Of a stretch of DNA of 64,000 bases, positions 26,278 through 35,137 are shown one piece after another. Both the position numbers and the translations under genes were made by a program. This stretch comes from Chryseobacterium sp. Leaf405 (lineage in GTDB: Bacteria > Bacteroidota > Bacteroidia > Flavobacteriales > Weeksellaceae): positions 68,589 through 132,588 of the forward strand of contig NZ_LMQN01000012.1 in the NCBI RefSeq assembly GCF_001425355.1, given 5' to 3'. Numbering within the stretch: position 1 is the first letter of the stretch; every line of letters begins with the position of its first letter. The notes under the pieces are model-generated. The model worked only from the letters and a program-made list of their open reading frames with translations. It made no database searches and was not told the DNA's origin.

Positions 26278-28065
26278 TTAATCTACGATGAATTTTGTAG
26301 AGAAAGCGTCTGTTTTAAGGATGTAATTTCCTTTTACCAAACCTTTAAGATTAATCTTATTAGTATGTTTGAAAGGGTTTTCAATCGTCTCAACTAATTT
26401 TCCCGAAAGATCATAAATCTGAGCTTTTGAGATTTTATTTAAGTTTTCACCTTTTACAAAAAGTTCGTTATTTCTTACAGGATTTGGGTATACTGTGAAA
26501 CCTGCTTTGTCTTTTGATGCTTCAACGGTTGCTAATGTTCCACTGTAGCAAGTCCATGATAGATCGTCGATAGCAACTCTATTTCCTGAAACAGGATTTA
26601 TTAGTTTTATAATAACGTTTCCACTTACGTTAATATTATTAATTGTAGTAGGCGTTGCAGTTGTTGCAGTGTAAGGAATTGTTCCTACCACGGTGCCGTT
26701 AATTTCAACATTTAAACTGCTGTCACTACCTGCGAATTTTAACTGTGCGGTTACTGTAAGGCTTTGAATTCCACCTGAAACTGTAGAACTTGTAAGATTT
26801 CCGTTTCTGATAGTTATTGCTTTACCGTTTATGGTTTGATCAGTTCTTGCATCAGTTGCAACCCAAGTGATGTTATTATTAGTCCATTGTCTTTCGGCAT
26901 ATCCACTCGAAGAGGCAGTAGGGATATTTGTAAAGTCTTCTGTTCCGCAAGATCCACCAGGCTGTCCACCAGCCAGAGTTGTTCCTTGAGCAATGTTGCT
27001 TGCAGTAGAAGGATTTCCTGCTGCGTCTTTAGCAATTACATAGAAATTGTATGTTGTAGAAGAAGCTAATCCTGAAACTGTTGCGGTAGTTCCTGTAACA
27101 GTAGTATAGAAAACACCATCCTTATAAATATCATAACCTATAACACCAATATTATCTGTAGAAGCTGTCCAGCTTAGTGAAATTGTATTTGAACTAGGAT
27201 TGTTTGTAGCTAAATTTGTAGGAACAGTCGGAGCTTCTGTATCAACTACAGGAGTTCCCCAGATTTGATTTACATATTCAGGATGATCAATGTAAGGGTT
27301 TCTGTTTCCTTGGTAAGTATAAGAAGCATTGTTTCTTCCTATTTCCATGGGTGAGACAGGATCAGCGGCATTCCATGTTAATAATTGTGCCAGTTCCCAA
27401 GATTGTAATCCCGGAAAAGCAGAATTGCCCAACATATTTCCTGTACTAAAAGTAGAAAGTTTGCTTTCGTATCTTGTGACAAAATACAAAATCATTCTTG
27501 CAACATCACCTTTAAAAGCATCGATTGGTTCAAAAACAGTTCCTGAATATCCTGCAGAAGCAGAATTTCCAAGTTTCGATCCGTTTAAAGAAGTAAATGA
27601 AGCTGAAGCTACTTTTCCAAATGGGAAATTAGATCTCATCCCGTTTACTTTTCCGTCTGTAGCTCTGATAAAATGAATATCTGAAACCATTGGTGATGCC
27701 TCACTAAATAAACTCTGAGGTACAATATGTTCTCTGTTATAGCAATTACCTTCTGTGGTATAGTTCCCACATTGATTTGTACCCACATTGAAATTGTATG
27801 GATCCTGACCATTTGGATTTTCAGAATAAATATCTAAAATAGTTCCGTCGTTTTCGTAGTAGTAATCACGATCTGTAGTCTGGTAGGCAGTCCATAAACC
27901 ATTATAACTTCCAGCTTGATGACCGTTTGTGATAATCTGGCTAAGTTTGGTTTTTAAAGCAGCTCCGGTAAGACCTGCAGTTCCGTCGTAATATCCCGTA
28001 GGAATTTGAGCAAATGCACTTAAGAATGCAAAACTCATTAAAAAAGAGAGTAAAGTCCGTTTCAT
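26278..28065 (-). CDS. Secreted endonuclease I with fibronectin type III domain and T9SS sorting domain
   Basis: Start chosen at ATG 28065, which gives the signal peptide MKRTLLSFLMSFAFLSAFAQ. A longer in-frame start at 28197 would overlap the upstream permease gene and add 44 non-signal residues. Domains (of 595 aa): an endonuclease I nuclease (PF04231) at about 25-255 with CYNREHIVPQSLF and DIHFIRATDGKVNGMRSN; an Fn3 domain at about 275-365 (APTVPTNLATNNPSSNTISL); a beta-sandwich at about 375-510; and a T9SS type A sorting domain at about 520-595 (FTVYPNPVRNNELFVKG, LVKGNYILKTD). It should be an extracellular DNase. It has its own terminator. Confidence 0.92.
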   Translation of the reverse strand: MKRTLLSFLMSFAFLSAFAQIPTGYYDGTAGLTGAALKTKLSQIITNGHQAGSYNGLWTAYQTTDRDYYYENDGTILDIYSENPNGQDPYNFNVGTNQCGNYTTEGNCYNREHIVPQSLFSEASPMVSDIHFIRATDGKVNGMRSNFPFGKVASASFTSLNGSKLGNSASAGYSGTVFEPIDAFKGDVARMILYFVTRYESKLSTFSTGNMLGNSAFPGLQSWELAQLLTWNAADPVSPMEIGRNNASYTYQGNRNPYIDHPEYVNQIWGTPVVDTEAPTVPTNLATNNPSSNTISLSWTASTDNIGVIGYDIYKDGVFYTTVTGTTATVSGLASSTTYNFYVIAKDAAGNPSTASNIAQGTTLAGGQPGGSCGTEDFTNIPTASSSGYAERQWTNNNITWVATDARTDQTINGKAITIRNGNLTSSTVSGGIQSLTVTAQLKFAGSDSSLNVEINGTVVGTIPYTATTATPTTINNINVSGNVIIKLINPVSGNRVAIDDLSWTCYSGTLATVEASKDKAGFTVYPNPVRNNELFVKGENLNKISKAQIYDLSGKLVETIENPFKHTNKINLKGLVKGNYILKTDAFSTKFIVD

Positions 28066-28114
28066 TATAAAAAAATTGGGGCGTAAAGGTACAAAAAAAT
28101 GAAAGCTAAATGTA

Positions 28115-29320
28115 TTAACTTTTAGTAATATAGTCTTTGCTGATCTTTGAAAATACCCATGAAATAATGAAGCCAAAAAGGGATGCCGTGATGGCAACGG
28201 TTAAGTAATTTTTGCCAACAATTTTTACAGGAAACGGCAATGTTTCGTTGGCTTTAAAAAATTCTGTATACTGCTGGAAATAGCAAAGTGCTGTTCCTAA
28301 TAGTAAACCGGAAATAATTCCCGAAATAACAATTAGAACTCCAGTGTAGAAATAAATTCTTCGTAAATGACTAAGCGGGAATCCTAATGAAATAAGGGAT
28401 TTTGCCTGCTCTTTTTTATCCAATTGTAAAATAATAATTGCGCCAGCCAAATTGAAAGTTGTAATAAAAATAACTAAAGCGAAAATTAAGTAAATAAATA
28501 ATTTTTCGGTATTAATCATTTTCCAGAATGCTGCATTTTCTTCTTCTTTTGTTTTAACATTAACATCTTTTCCGAGCGAAGAAATAAGCTGTTGTTTTAC
28601 GGAGTCTGTATTTTCAGGATTTTTTAATTTAATAACAATTTGATAGGCGGAATGTTTTGGTAGATTAAGCAATTCTTCAGTTAATTCAATAGGAGAGATG
28701 ATGTAATTGTCTAATTGGTCTTTTCCGGGAAATACACCTGTAACCAGAATTTCTTTTTTATTGTAAATATCTTCTTCTTTATTAATGATTCCTGTCCCCG
28801 GCTTAGGCATAAAAATTGTTGCATAATCGGAATTTGAAGTTACAGGAACAGCTAATCTGTTATCCAGAGAATTTTCCATTAAGACTTCATTCGAATATTT
28901 AAAGCTAGGATACATTCCGTAGAAAACGTCTTTGTTGATGGGATTTACCTTTGTATAAGCAGAATCAACACCTCTTAAATAAGCAATGTCACCTTTTCCG
29001 TTGTAATTAATATAAACCTTTTCTTCAATGACTCTAGAAAAATGACTGATTTCTTTGTTACTCTTTAAAACAGCATCAATTTTATTGAAATCTTTTAATG
29101 TTTTTCCGGAATTACTTTTAATCGTAAGATCAGCATGAAGATTTGAAATAAGGTCTTTATTAAGATCTTCAAGCCCAGAAAAAACAGAGATAATTACAAA
29201 CATTGCAGTAACGGCAACCGTCATAGCTCCCACCGCCAGCCACGTAATAAACGTAACGGCAGTACTGCCTTTTTTCGACAAGATATATCTTGAAGCTATG
29301 TAAAATGCAATGTTCTTCAA
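28115..29320 (-). CDS. FtsX/LolC-E-type ABC transporter permease
   Basis: A 401-aa inner-membrane protein. One N-terminal helix (about residues 20-46, STAVTFITWLAVGAMTVAVTAMFVIISVF) is followed by a 220-residue periplasmic domain and three C-terminal helices (LFIYLIFALVIFITTFNLAGAIIIL, TGVLIVISGIISGLLLGTALCYF, YLTVAITASLFGFIISWVF). This is the MacB-PCD/FtsX architecture of lipoprotein-releasing LolC/LolE permeases. The ASRYILSKKGSTAVTFITWLA start is typical of the LolE group. No ATPase partner is adjacent. It lies 6 bp downstream of rbfA. Confidence 0.85.
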   Translation of the reverse strand: MKNIAFYIASRYILSKKGSTAVTFITWLAVGAMTVAVTAMFVIISVFSGLEDLNKDLISNLHADLTIKSNSGKTLKDFNKIDAVLKSNKEISHFSRVIEEKVYINYNGKGDIAYLRGVDSAYTKVNPINKDVFYGMYPSFKYSNEVLMENSLDNRLAVPVTSNSDYATIFMPKPGTGIINKEEDIYNKKEILVTGVFPGKDQLDNYIISPIELTEELLNLPKHSAYQIVIKLKNPENTDSVKQQLISSLGKDVNVKTKEEENAAFWKMINTEKLFIYLIFALVIFITTFNLAGAIIILQLDKKEQAKSLISLGFPLSHLRRIYFYTGVLIVISGIISGLLLGTALCYFQQYTEFFKANETLPFPVKIVGKNYLTVAITASLFGFIISWVFSKISKDYITKS

Positions 29321-29326
29321 AATCTG

Positions 29327-29686
29327 TTACAAAATAGGATTGTCGCCTTCGCCTCTTAATTCTTTTTCTAATTTTTCAACATCATCAAGAGCGGTATCCA
29401 AATAGAAATTAAGATTAGGAATGATACGAACTTGTTTAGCCATTTTCTGACCAATGAAATTTCTATACTGCGCTTTATTCTCTTCAATCTCTTTCATCAC
29501 TGCAGAACGGAATTCCTGTGGGAATATGCTTAAATAAATTTTAGCAATACCAAGATCTGCACTTATTTTCACATCAGAAACTGATACCAAAATATTTTGT
29601 TTACTTTCCGAAGCCTGCTTGCGGAAAAGCTCTGCGAAATCTTCCTGAATAATCTGAGCTACTTTTCTTTGTCTGTTACTTTCCAT
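29327..29686 (-). CDS. rbfA: Ribosome-binding factor A
   Basis: A 119-aa single KH-like domain protein required for late 30S maturation. Family features: SNRQRKVAQIIQEDFAELF at the N-terminus, VSVSDVKISADLGIAKIYLSIF in the middle and VRIIPNLNFYLDTALDDVEKLE at the C-terminus. Divergent from mce; a -7 element (TAAATTTG, 29695-29702) lies 9 bp upstream of its ATG. Confidence 0.95.
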   Translation of the reverse strand: MESNRQRKVAQIIQEDFAELFRKQASESKQNILVSVSDVKISADLGIAKIYLSIFPQEFRSAVMKEIEENKAQYRNFIGQKMAKQVRIIPNLNFYLDTALDDVEKLEKELRGEGDNPIL

Positions 29687-29694
29687 AATTTATG

Positions 29695-29711
29695 CAAATT
29701 TAGTACTTTTG
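29695..29711. promoter_or_regulatory. Overlapping divergent -7 elements of rbfA and mce
   Basis: On the minus strand 29695-29702 reads TAAATTTG, and on the plus strand 29704-29711 reads TACTTTTG; both fit the Bacteroidetes -7 consensus TAnnTTTG. Neither has a clear -33 TTG. Placement between two divergent genes supports the call. Confidence 0.4.
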
Positions 29712-29777
29712 TTTGAATTGATACTTTGAAATTTAAGCACTGTATCAAATTTACTGTTTAATTTACAGAATTAATTT

Positions 29778-30176
29778 ATGAAATTAGAACATATCGGCAT
29801 TGCAGTAAAATCTTTGGGGATTTCTGATGACCTTTTCACAAAACTTTTAGGAAAACAATCGTACAAGCAAGAGTCCGTAGAGAGGGAAGGGGTAATTACA
29901 TCATTTTATGCTACTGGAGAAAGTAAAATTGAGTTATTAGAAGCAAGTAAAGAGGCAAGTCCGATCTCAAAATTTATCAATAAGAAAGGAGAAGGCATCC
30001 ATCATTTAGCTTTTGGCGTTGAAAATATCTACCAAGAGATAGAAAGATTAAAAAAAGAGGGATTTATTTTTATCTCAGAAGAGCCGAAAGAAGGTGCTGA
30101 TAATAAATTAGTTGTCTTCCTGCATCCCAAGTCTACAAACGGAGTGTTGGTAGAACTTTGTCAAGAAAAGGCATAA
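29778..30176 (+). CDS. mce: Methylmalonyl-CoA epimerase
   Basis: A 132-aa VOC-superfamily enzyme that racemises methylmalonyl-CoA in propionate/succinate metabolism. Metal ligands are visible in MKLEHIGIAVKS (H5), KIELLEAS (Glu), GIHHLAFGVE (His) and GVLVELCQ (Glu), the standard epimerase pattern. Length is normal. It stands between the divergent rbfA gene and the tRNA. Confidence 0.93.
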   Translation: MKLEHIGIAVKSLGISDDLFTKLLGKQSYKQESVEREGVITSFYATGESKIELLEASKEASPISKFINKKGEGIHHLAFGVENIYQEIERLKKEGFIFISEEPKEGADNKLVVFLHPKSTNGVLVELCQEKA

Positions 30177-30182
30177 AAAGTT

Positions 30183-30211
30183 TTGTGGAGACAGAAATTT
30201 TACTATTTTTG
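30183..30211 (+). promoter_or_regulatory. Promoter of the CAU tRNA gene
   Basis: TTG at 30183-30185 (-33 element), an 18-bp spacer, then TATTTTTG at 30204-30211 matching the -7 consensus TAnnTTTG. The tRNA starts 28 bp further on. It sits just after the mce stop codon. Confidence 0.6.
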
Positions 30212-30238
30212 CAATCACAAAATTTAACCAAATTTTGA

Positions 30239-30312
30239 GGTCCTATAGCTCAGTTGGTTAGAGCACCTGACTCATAATCAGGTGGTCCCTGGTTCGAGCC
30301 CAGGTGGGACCA
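30239..30312 (+). tRNA. tRNA with CAU anticodon (Met elongator, or Ile2)
   Basis: A full 74-nt cloverleaf: acceptor stem GGTCCTA/TGGGACC with discriminator A, D-arm AGCTCAGTTGGTTAGAGC, anticodon stem CCTGA/TCAGG around loop CTCATAA (anticodon CAT), and T-arm CCTGGTTCGAGCCCAGG. CCA is not encoded. A paired G1-C72 rules out initiator tRNA. Elongator tRNA-Met and lysidine-modified tRNA-Ile2 share the loop and cannot be separated by eye. Confidence 0.95.
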
Positions 30313-30321
30313 CAACATTCA

Positions 30322-30355
30322 AGACATTAACATCACTGTTAGTGTCTTTTTATTT
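30322..30355 (+). terminator. Rho-independent terminator of the tRNA
   Basis: AGACATTAAC (30322-30331) pairs fully, with one G-T pair, with GTTAGTGTCT (30338-30347) around the loop ATCACT, followed by TTTTTATTT. It is 10 nt past the tRNA. Confidence 0.85.
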
Positions 30356-30635
30356 ACAGTATTAACAAAATTAAAAACCTCATTGATTTCTAAATTTTAA
30401 TAAAATGGAGATGGCTAGCAGTTGGCTATCGAAGAGTAATATCAATAGGTCAATCAATACTAACTGACAGGTTTCCGACAATTTTTTGTTTAAAAAATAA
30501 ACGAATCTGTATCATTAATGTGCAGGTTTTTCCTTGTTGAAATTATTTTATTAAAAATTTTGATCCCCTTTCCAACCTTTATGATACTTAATGCATCTTT
30601 ATTAAAAGAAGACGTTAAATATTAAATATTCTCTT
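30356..30635. other. Gene-free leader region before the VIT-domain gene
   Basis: AT-rich sequence with no ORF longer than about 20 codons. I see no exact TAnnTTTG element; the nearest candidate is TTAAAAATTTTG around 30552-30563. It probably contains the promoter of the 1005-aa gene. Confidence 0.4.
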
Positions 30636-33600
30636 ATGAAAAATGTATATATCAAATTGTTGCTGTTCTTTCCTGTTTTGTATTTGGCGCAGATTCCGGT
30701 TGTGGAAACTCCTGATAACAAAGGTAATTTCAGTAGGAATGGTGAAGTTGTGTTAAAGAAAATCAATATTGAAACCAAAATTACGGGTACAATTTCTACG
30801 AATACTGTGACGATGGTTTTTAAGAATAATTCGAACAGACTGAGACAGGGAAGAGTTACTTTTCCGCTTCCTGAGGGCGTAAATGTCAGTGGTTATGCGT
30901 TGGATATCAACGGAAAACTTCGAAATGCTGTTCCGGTAGAAAAGGAAAAAGCAAAAGAAGTTTATGAGTCGATTAAGAAAAGAAATGTAGATCCCGGAAT
31001 TTTAGAAAAAGTGGAAGGAAATAATTTCCGTACAATCATTTATCCGATCAGTGCCAACGGTGGCGAAAGAACGATTCAGGTGACTTATAATTATGAACTT
31101 AAAAAAACACAAAACAATTATCAATACTTTTTGCCACTAAATTATTCTGAAGAAATTCCTGAATTTTCGATCAAAACAACAGTTTTCCAGAATGCAATTT
31201 CTCCGCAATTACAGGAAAAACCCGACGGAAGTTTTGATTTTGTTAAAAACGGAAATGTTTGGGTGGCAGAAATTCATAAAACAAAATATAAGCCTACTAA
31301 TAATTTAAGGATTAATTTTCCCCAGAATGAAAAATCCCAAAGTGTTTTGATGCAAAATGCGTCGAATAATTCATCCTATTTTCTGGCAAGTTTAGATATT
31401 AATTCTGCCGAAAGAGCAAAAAAACTTCTCAATAAGATTGCCATTGTCTGGGATAATTCTTTGAGCGGACAGAAAAGGGATCATTCCAAAGAATTCATGT
31501 TGCTTGAAGAATATTTTAAATCCAATAAAGATCTTACGGTAAAAGCATATTTCATTAACAATACATTTGAGGATGGGAAAAGTTTTAAAATTAGTAATGG
31601 AAATTGGAACGAACTGAAAGAATATTTGTCCCAAATTACCTACGATGGCGGGACAGATTTCGGACAGTTGAAGACAATAAAAGAAGATGAAATTCTGTTT
31701 TTTACAGATGGAATTTCTTCTTTCGGAGATCTGAAATTAAATTGGAATCAGCCTGTTTACACAATCTCTTCATCAAATAATGTAAATTTTAATCAACTGA
31801 AATTTATCAGCAATAAAACAAGTGGTGAATTTTTAAATTTAAATGAAAATGATCCAAAAAAAGAAGTTAGAAAATTATTATATCAGCCGTTAAAATTCTT
31901 AGGAATAGAACAAAATTCTTCGTTATCAGAAGTGTATCCATCTATTAAACAGACGATTTCTCAGGACTTTGTATTGACAGGAATTGTATCAGGAAAACAA
32001 ACGACGGTTAAAGCAAACTTCGGATATGGAAATGAAGTAACACAGACAAAAACATTGGTTTTAAACGCCAGCGAACAGTCTGTAAAAGATTGGGATATTT
32101 CAAAATTCTGGGCACAGAGAAAATTAAATGAACTTGAAATTTTTGAAAAGAAAAACAAAGAAGAGATCAAGGATTTAAGCAAACAATTTGGGTTGGTGAG
32201 CAATAATATGAGTTTGATGGTATTGGAAAATGTAGCAGATTATGTGCGATATGAAATTAATCCGCCTTCAGAATTGCAGGCAGAGTTTAATCAGATTGTA
32301 AAAAGCAAAATGCAGCAGAAAGATGAAAGAGTAAAAGATCTGATGACAAATGCAGAAACAATGACTGAAAATCTAAAAAAATGGTGGAATAAAGATTTTG
32401 AAAATAATAAAGTCAAAAAGTATCCAGAGCCCACTTATACAAGAGGTTATTCAAGAACTGATACGGCAAGAGTTTCTGATATTCAGGAAGTTGTTGTTAC
32501 GGAAGCCTTGGGGATTAGAAGAGAGCCAAATGCCATCATAAGTTCTAATAGAATTATGGAGGAAAGAGAAGTGAGAGATATGAGCATACGGGCAATGTCT
32601 TCAAAATCGGAGATGTCAATAGCATCTAATAATGTAGTTCAAGCTCTTCAGAGCAGGGTTCCGGGAGTACGAATTTCAGGATGGACAGAAGATAGTGATG
32701 AATCGATAAATATCAACAGCGGACGCATTCTTACAATTGATGTAAAATCAAGTGCTGAATATATGAAGCTTTTCAGTTCGGCTAAAACTTCGGAAGCGAT
32801 ATATGGAATTTATCTAAAAAATAGAAAAGACTATCAGGATTTACCGCAGTTTTATTTCGATATTTCTCAGTTATTGTTTAAAAATAATGATAAAAAAGCG
32901 GGGTTGAAAGTGTTAAGTTCTATTGCAGATCTTGATCTTGAAAATGAAGAATTATATAAATTATTAGCCTATAAATTAAAACAGGCTGAGGTTTATGATA
33001 AAGAACTTTGGGCAAGTACAAAAGTGCTGGAATGGAGACCATTTGATCCTCAAAGTTATCGTGATTATGCATTGGCACTGGAAGATAATCAGCAATATCA
33101 GTCGGCTTTGGATAATTTGTATAAAGTTTTGACACAATCATACACAAAAGAATTGGCAAATCGAGACAGTGGCATTGAGGAAACAATTATTATGGAAATC
33201 AACGAGCTGATCAGCAAATACAGAAATCAATTAAATTTAAAAAATATCAATCCTAAAATTATAGCAGATTTTCCGGTAAACATAAGGGTTGTCATTAACT
33301 GGAATAAAGATGATACCGATATCGATCTTTGGGTAATAGATCCTAATAAAGAACAGTGCATGTATTCTCACAAAGAAACAGCCATCGGCGGAAGGTTAAG
33401 TAATGACTTCACAAGAGGCTTCGGTCCTGAGCAGTTTTTGTTGAAAAAAGCAATCAAAGGAAAATATCAGATCAAAACCAATTTCTTTGGTGAAACTCAG
33501 GTGGGAGTTGCAGGACCAACGGCAATTATGGCAGAGATTTACATTAATTATGCTACCGGAAAACAGGAAAGAAAAGTGGTGGTTTTTCAAAACCAAAAAG

Positions 33601-33653
33601 AAAATAGCAATCGGAATGAAGAAGGAATTCTGATTGGTGAATTTGAGTTTTAG
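30636..33653 (+). CDS. VIT / vWA / TPR / DUF2135 secreted protein with TonB-plug-like segment
   Basis: A 1005-aa protein with signal peptide 1-18 (MKNVYIKLLLFFPVLYLA). Domains: VIT (about 35-155, with VTFPLPEGVNVSGYALDINGKL and KEKAKEVYESIKKRNVDPG); a vWA-like domain (about 266-380) with a MIDAS-type DNSLS at 273-277 and FFTDGISSFGD; a helical part with FWAQRKLNELEIFEKKNKEEI typical of VIT proteins; a 613-690 segment resembling the SusC plug (QEVVVTEALGIRREPNA, VQALQSRVPGVRISGW); TPR-like helices (about 755-860); and a C-terminal DUF2135 domain (about 885-1000, DDTDIDLWVIDPNKEQCMYSH). Periplasmic or surface location is likely; function unknown. It has a strong terminator and no partner gene. 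Confidence 0.85.
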   Translation: MKNVYIKLLLFFPVLYLAQIPVVETPDNKGNFSRNGEVVLKKINIETKITGTISTNTVTMVFKNNSNRLRQGRVTFPLPEGVNVSGYALDINGKLRNAVPVEKEKAKEVYESIKKRNVDPGILEKVEGNNFRTIIYPISANGGERTIQVTYNYELKKTQNNYQYFLPLNYSEEIPEFSIKTTVFQNAISPQLQEKPDGSFDFVKNGNVWVAEIHKTKYKPTNNLRINFPQNEKSQSVLMQNASNNSSYFLASLDINSAERAKKLLNKIAIVWDNSLSGQKRDHSKEFMLLEEYFKSNKDLTVKAYFINNTFEDGKSFKISNGNWNELKEYLSQITYDGGTDFGQLKTIKEDEILFFTDGISSFGDLKLNWNQPVYTISSSNNVNFNQLKFISNKTSGEFLNLNENDPKKEVRKLLYQPLKFLGIEQNSSLSEVYPSIKQTISQDFVLTGIVSGKQTTVKANFGYGNEVTQTKTLVLNASEQSVKDWDISKFWAQRKLNELEIFEKKNKEEIKDLSKQFGLVSNNMSLMVLENVADYVRYEINPPSELQAEFNQIVKSKMQQKDERVKDLMTNAETMTENLKKWWNKDFENNKVKKYPEPTYTRGYSRTDTARVSDIQEVVVTEALGIRREPNAIISSNRIMEEREVRDMSIRAMSSKSEMSIASNNVVQALQSRVPGVRISGWTEDSDESININSGRILTIDVKSSAEYMKLFSSAKTSEAIYGIYLKNRKDYQDLPQFYFDISQLLFKNNDKKAGLKVLSSIADLDLENEELYKLLAYKLKQAEVYDKELWASTKVLEWRPFDPQSYRDYALALEDNQQYQSALDNLYKVLTQSYTKELANRDSGIEETIIMEINELISKYRNQLNLKNINPKIIADFPVNIRVVINWNKDDTDIDLWVIDPNKEQCMYSHKETAIGGRLSNDFTRGFGPEQFLLKKAIKGKYQIKTNFFGETQVGVAGPTAIMAEIYINYATGKQERKVVVFQNQKENSNRNEEGILIGEFEF

Positions 33654-33760
33654 TTGTTAGCAAAATCTTCGGAAAATCTTAATCAGTGTAAGAAAAAACA
33701 AAGACAAAAAATGAATATGAAGTGAATGTATGATTGATGTATTGAAGAAGATAGAGTGAG

Positions 33761-33790
33761 CGCTTGCAGAAATGCAGGCGTTTTTATTTG
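33761..33790 (+). terminator. Rho-independent terminator of the VIT-domain gene
   Basis: CGCTTGCA (33761-33768) pairs with TGCAGGCG (33773-33780) through a GAAA tetraloop, followed by TTTTTATTT. It lies about 110 bp past the stop codon. Confidence 0.85.
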
Positions 33791-33886
33791 ATTTTTTTTC
33801 GTAATTATTTCAATCAGATGAATTTTTCTTTGGTGAATGATTTATGATATTCTGATTTTTAAGAAACTTTTAAGGACAATAATGGT

Positions 33887-33915
33887 TTGTGTTCAGCGAT
33901 TTATCTTTACTTTTG
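33887..33915 (+). promoter_or_regulatory. Promoter of the DUF4861-pelA operon
   Basis: TTG at 33887-33889, an 18-bp spacer, and TACTTTTG at 33908-33915. This is an exact flavobacterial -33/-7 promoter 25 bp before the DUF4861 ATG, implying a leader of about 20 nt. Confidence 0.7.
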
Positions 33916-33940
33916 GTAAATTAACTCAACAAAATAAATT

Positions 33941-35125
33941 ATGTTAACAGTTAAAAAATCGGTCTTAACTCTAATTTGCGTAATCGGTTGCGCAAATGCG
34001 AATAATCTATCTGCTCAAAAGACTTTTGAGGTGAAAAATGCACTGGATTTTTCAAGAAGTGAGATTGTTTCAATTCCAATTGATAAACTGAAGAAGTTTT
34101 TAGGTAAAACCAAAGAAGCCGATATCAGAATAAAAAATAAAAGCGGAAAGTTAGTGCCAATTCAGTGGATCGATTATGATAATGACGGGAAGAATGATGA
34201 GTTGTTATTTCAGACAATTATTGATGCGAAGACTACCAATATATATACCATGTTCGCAGACGGAAAAACTCCGGTTCCTACACCTAAAGTTTCCACGTAT
34301 TCAAGATTAGTTCCTGAAAGGGTAGATGACTATGCCTGGGAAAATGATAAAGTAGCGTTCAGAGTGTACGGTCCAAAAGGTCAGAAAGAAGCTGAGCAGG
34401 GAATAAAGGGAAGCACGCTTTCCAGTGGTGTCGATATTTGGTTTAAAAGTACAGATCGACTGATTATTAACAAATGGTACAAAGGATATTTGACCGATCC
34501 GATGTATTACCACAAAGATACAAGAGGCGAAGGTTACGATCCTTATTACGTTGGAGACAGTCGCGGAACGGGAGGAATCGGAATCTGGGTGAATGACAAG
34601 CTGCAGGTTTCAAAGAATTTTATCGCTTCAAGAACAATTTCCGAAGGTCCTCTGAGAACTGTTTTCGAACTAACCTATTTTCCGTGGAGTGATTATAAAG
34701 TAAAAGAAACAAAAATTATTTCATTGGATATTGGTTCTAATTTTTCCAGATTCGAATCTACTTTTGAGTCTGAAAAACCTGTTCCAAACTATACGATCGG
34801 AATTAGTCTTCACAAAAACGAAGGGCTTTCAAAAATCAATGACAGACAGGGATATTATCTTCATTGGGAGAAAATTGATGATGCTTTTGTTGGAGAAGGA
34901 GTGGTGGTAAATCCTAATATTGTTCAAAAATCAATTTCCCACAGAACAGAAACTCCGGATCAGAGCAATTTGCTCATTATTACCCGACCTCAGAAAAAGC
35001 TCACGTATTATGCAGGATTTGCCTGGCAGAAAAGCGGCCAGATTCAAAATCAGGATGATTGGGAAAAAATGTTGGAAAAGCAGGCTAAAATTGTCGCCAG
35101 CCCTTTAGAAGTAGAATTTAAATAG
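33941..35125 (+). CDS. DUF4861 family protein of the pectin locus (copy 1)
   Basis: A 394-aa secreted protein with a signal peptide (residues 1-27, ending NLSAQ). The DUF4861 hallmarks are RVDDYAWENDKVAFRVYGP (about 125-145), YYHKDTRGEGYDPYYVGDSRGTGGIGIW (about 185-215) and the aromatic-rich C-terminal half with KKLTYYAGFAWQKSGQI. An EF-hand-like DYDNDGKNDE sits near residue 80. DUF4861 genes recur in Bacteroidetes pectin loci; their activity is not established, but the fold suggests carbohydrate binding or hydrolysis. It forms a two-gene operon with pelA, 12 bp away. A paralogue lies at 49855-50853. Confidence 0.85.
   Translation: MLTVKKSVLTLICVIGCANANNLSAQKTFEVKNALDFSRSEIVSIPIDKLKKFLGKTKEADIRIKNKSGKLVPIQWIDYDNDGKNDELLFQTIIDAKTTNIYTMFADGKTPVPTPKVSTYSRLVPERVDDYAWENDKVAFRVYGPKGQKEAEQGIKGSTLSSGVDIWFKSTDRLIINKWYKGYLTDPMYYHKDTRGEGYDPYYVGDSRGTGGIGIWVNDKLQVSKNFIASRTISEGPLRTVFELTYFPWSDYKVKETKIISLDIGSNFSRFESTFESEKPVPNYTIGISLHKNEGLSKINDRQGYYLHWEKIDDAFVGEGVVVNPNIVQKSISHRTETPDQSNLLIITRPQKKLTYYAGFAWQKSGQIQNQDDWEKMLEKQAKIVASPLEVEFK
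33976..33992. promoter_or_regulatory. LacI-operator-like sequence inside the DUF4861 start region
   Basis: TTGCGTAATCGGTTGCG matches the reverse complement of the kduI-side operator (TTGCGTAATCGATTGCA) at 15 of 17 positions. It is about 55 bp downstream of the predicted transcription start, where a bound repressor could block elongation. It encodes part of the signal peptide, so chance is possible. Confidence 0.35.
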
Positions 35126-35137
35126 ATTATTGAAGAT

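Noticed and set aside
26278..28197. The longer start at 28197 for the endonuclease gene
   Set aside because: It overlaps the end of the upstream permease gene and places 44 unlikely residues before a perfect signal peptide that begins at 28065.
30239..30312. The tRNA gene as an integration site
   Set aside because: No integrase, direct repeat of the tRNA 3' end, or foreign-looking gene block is seen beside it; it has its own promoter and terminator.
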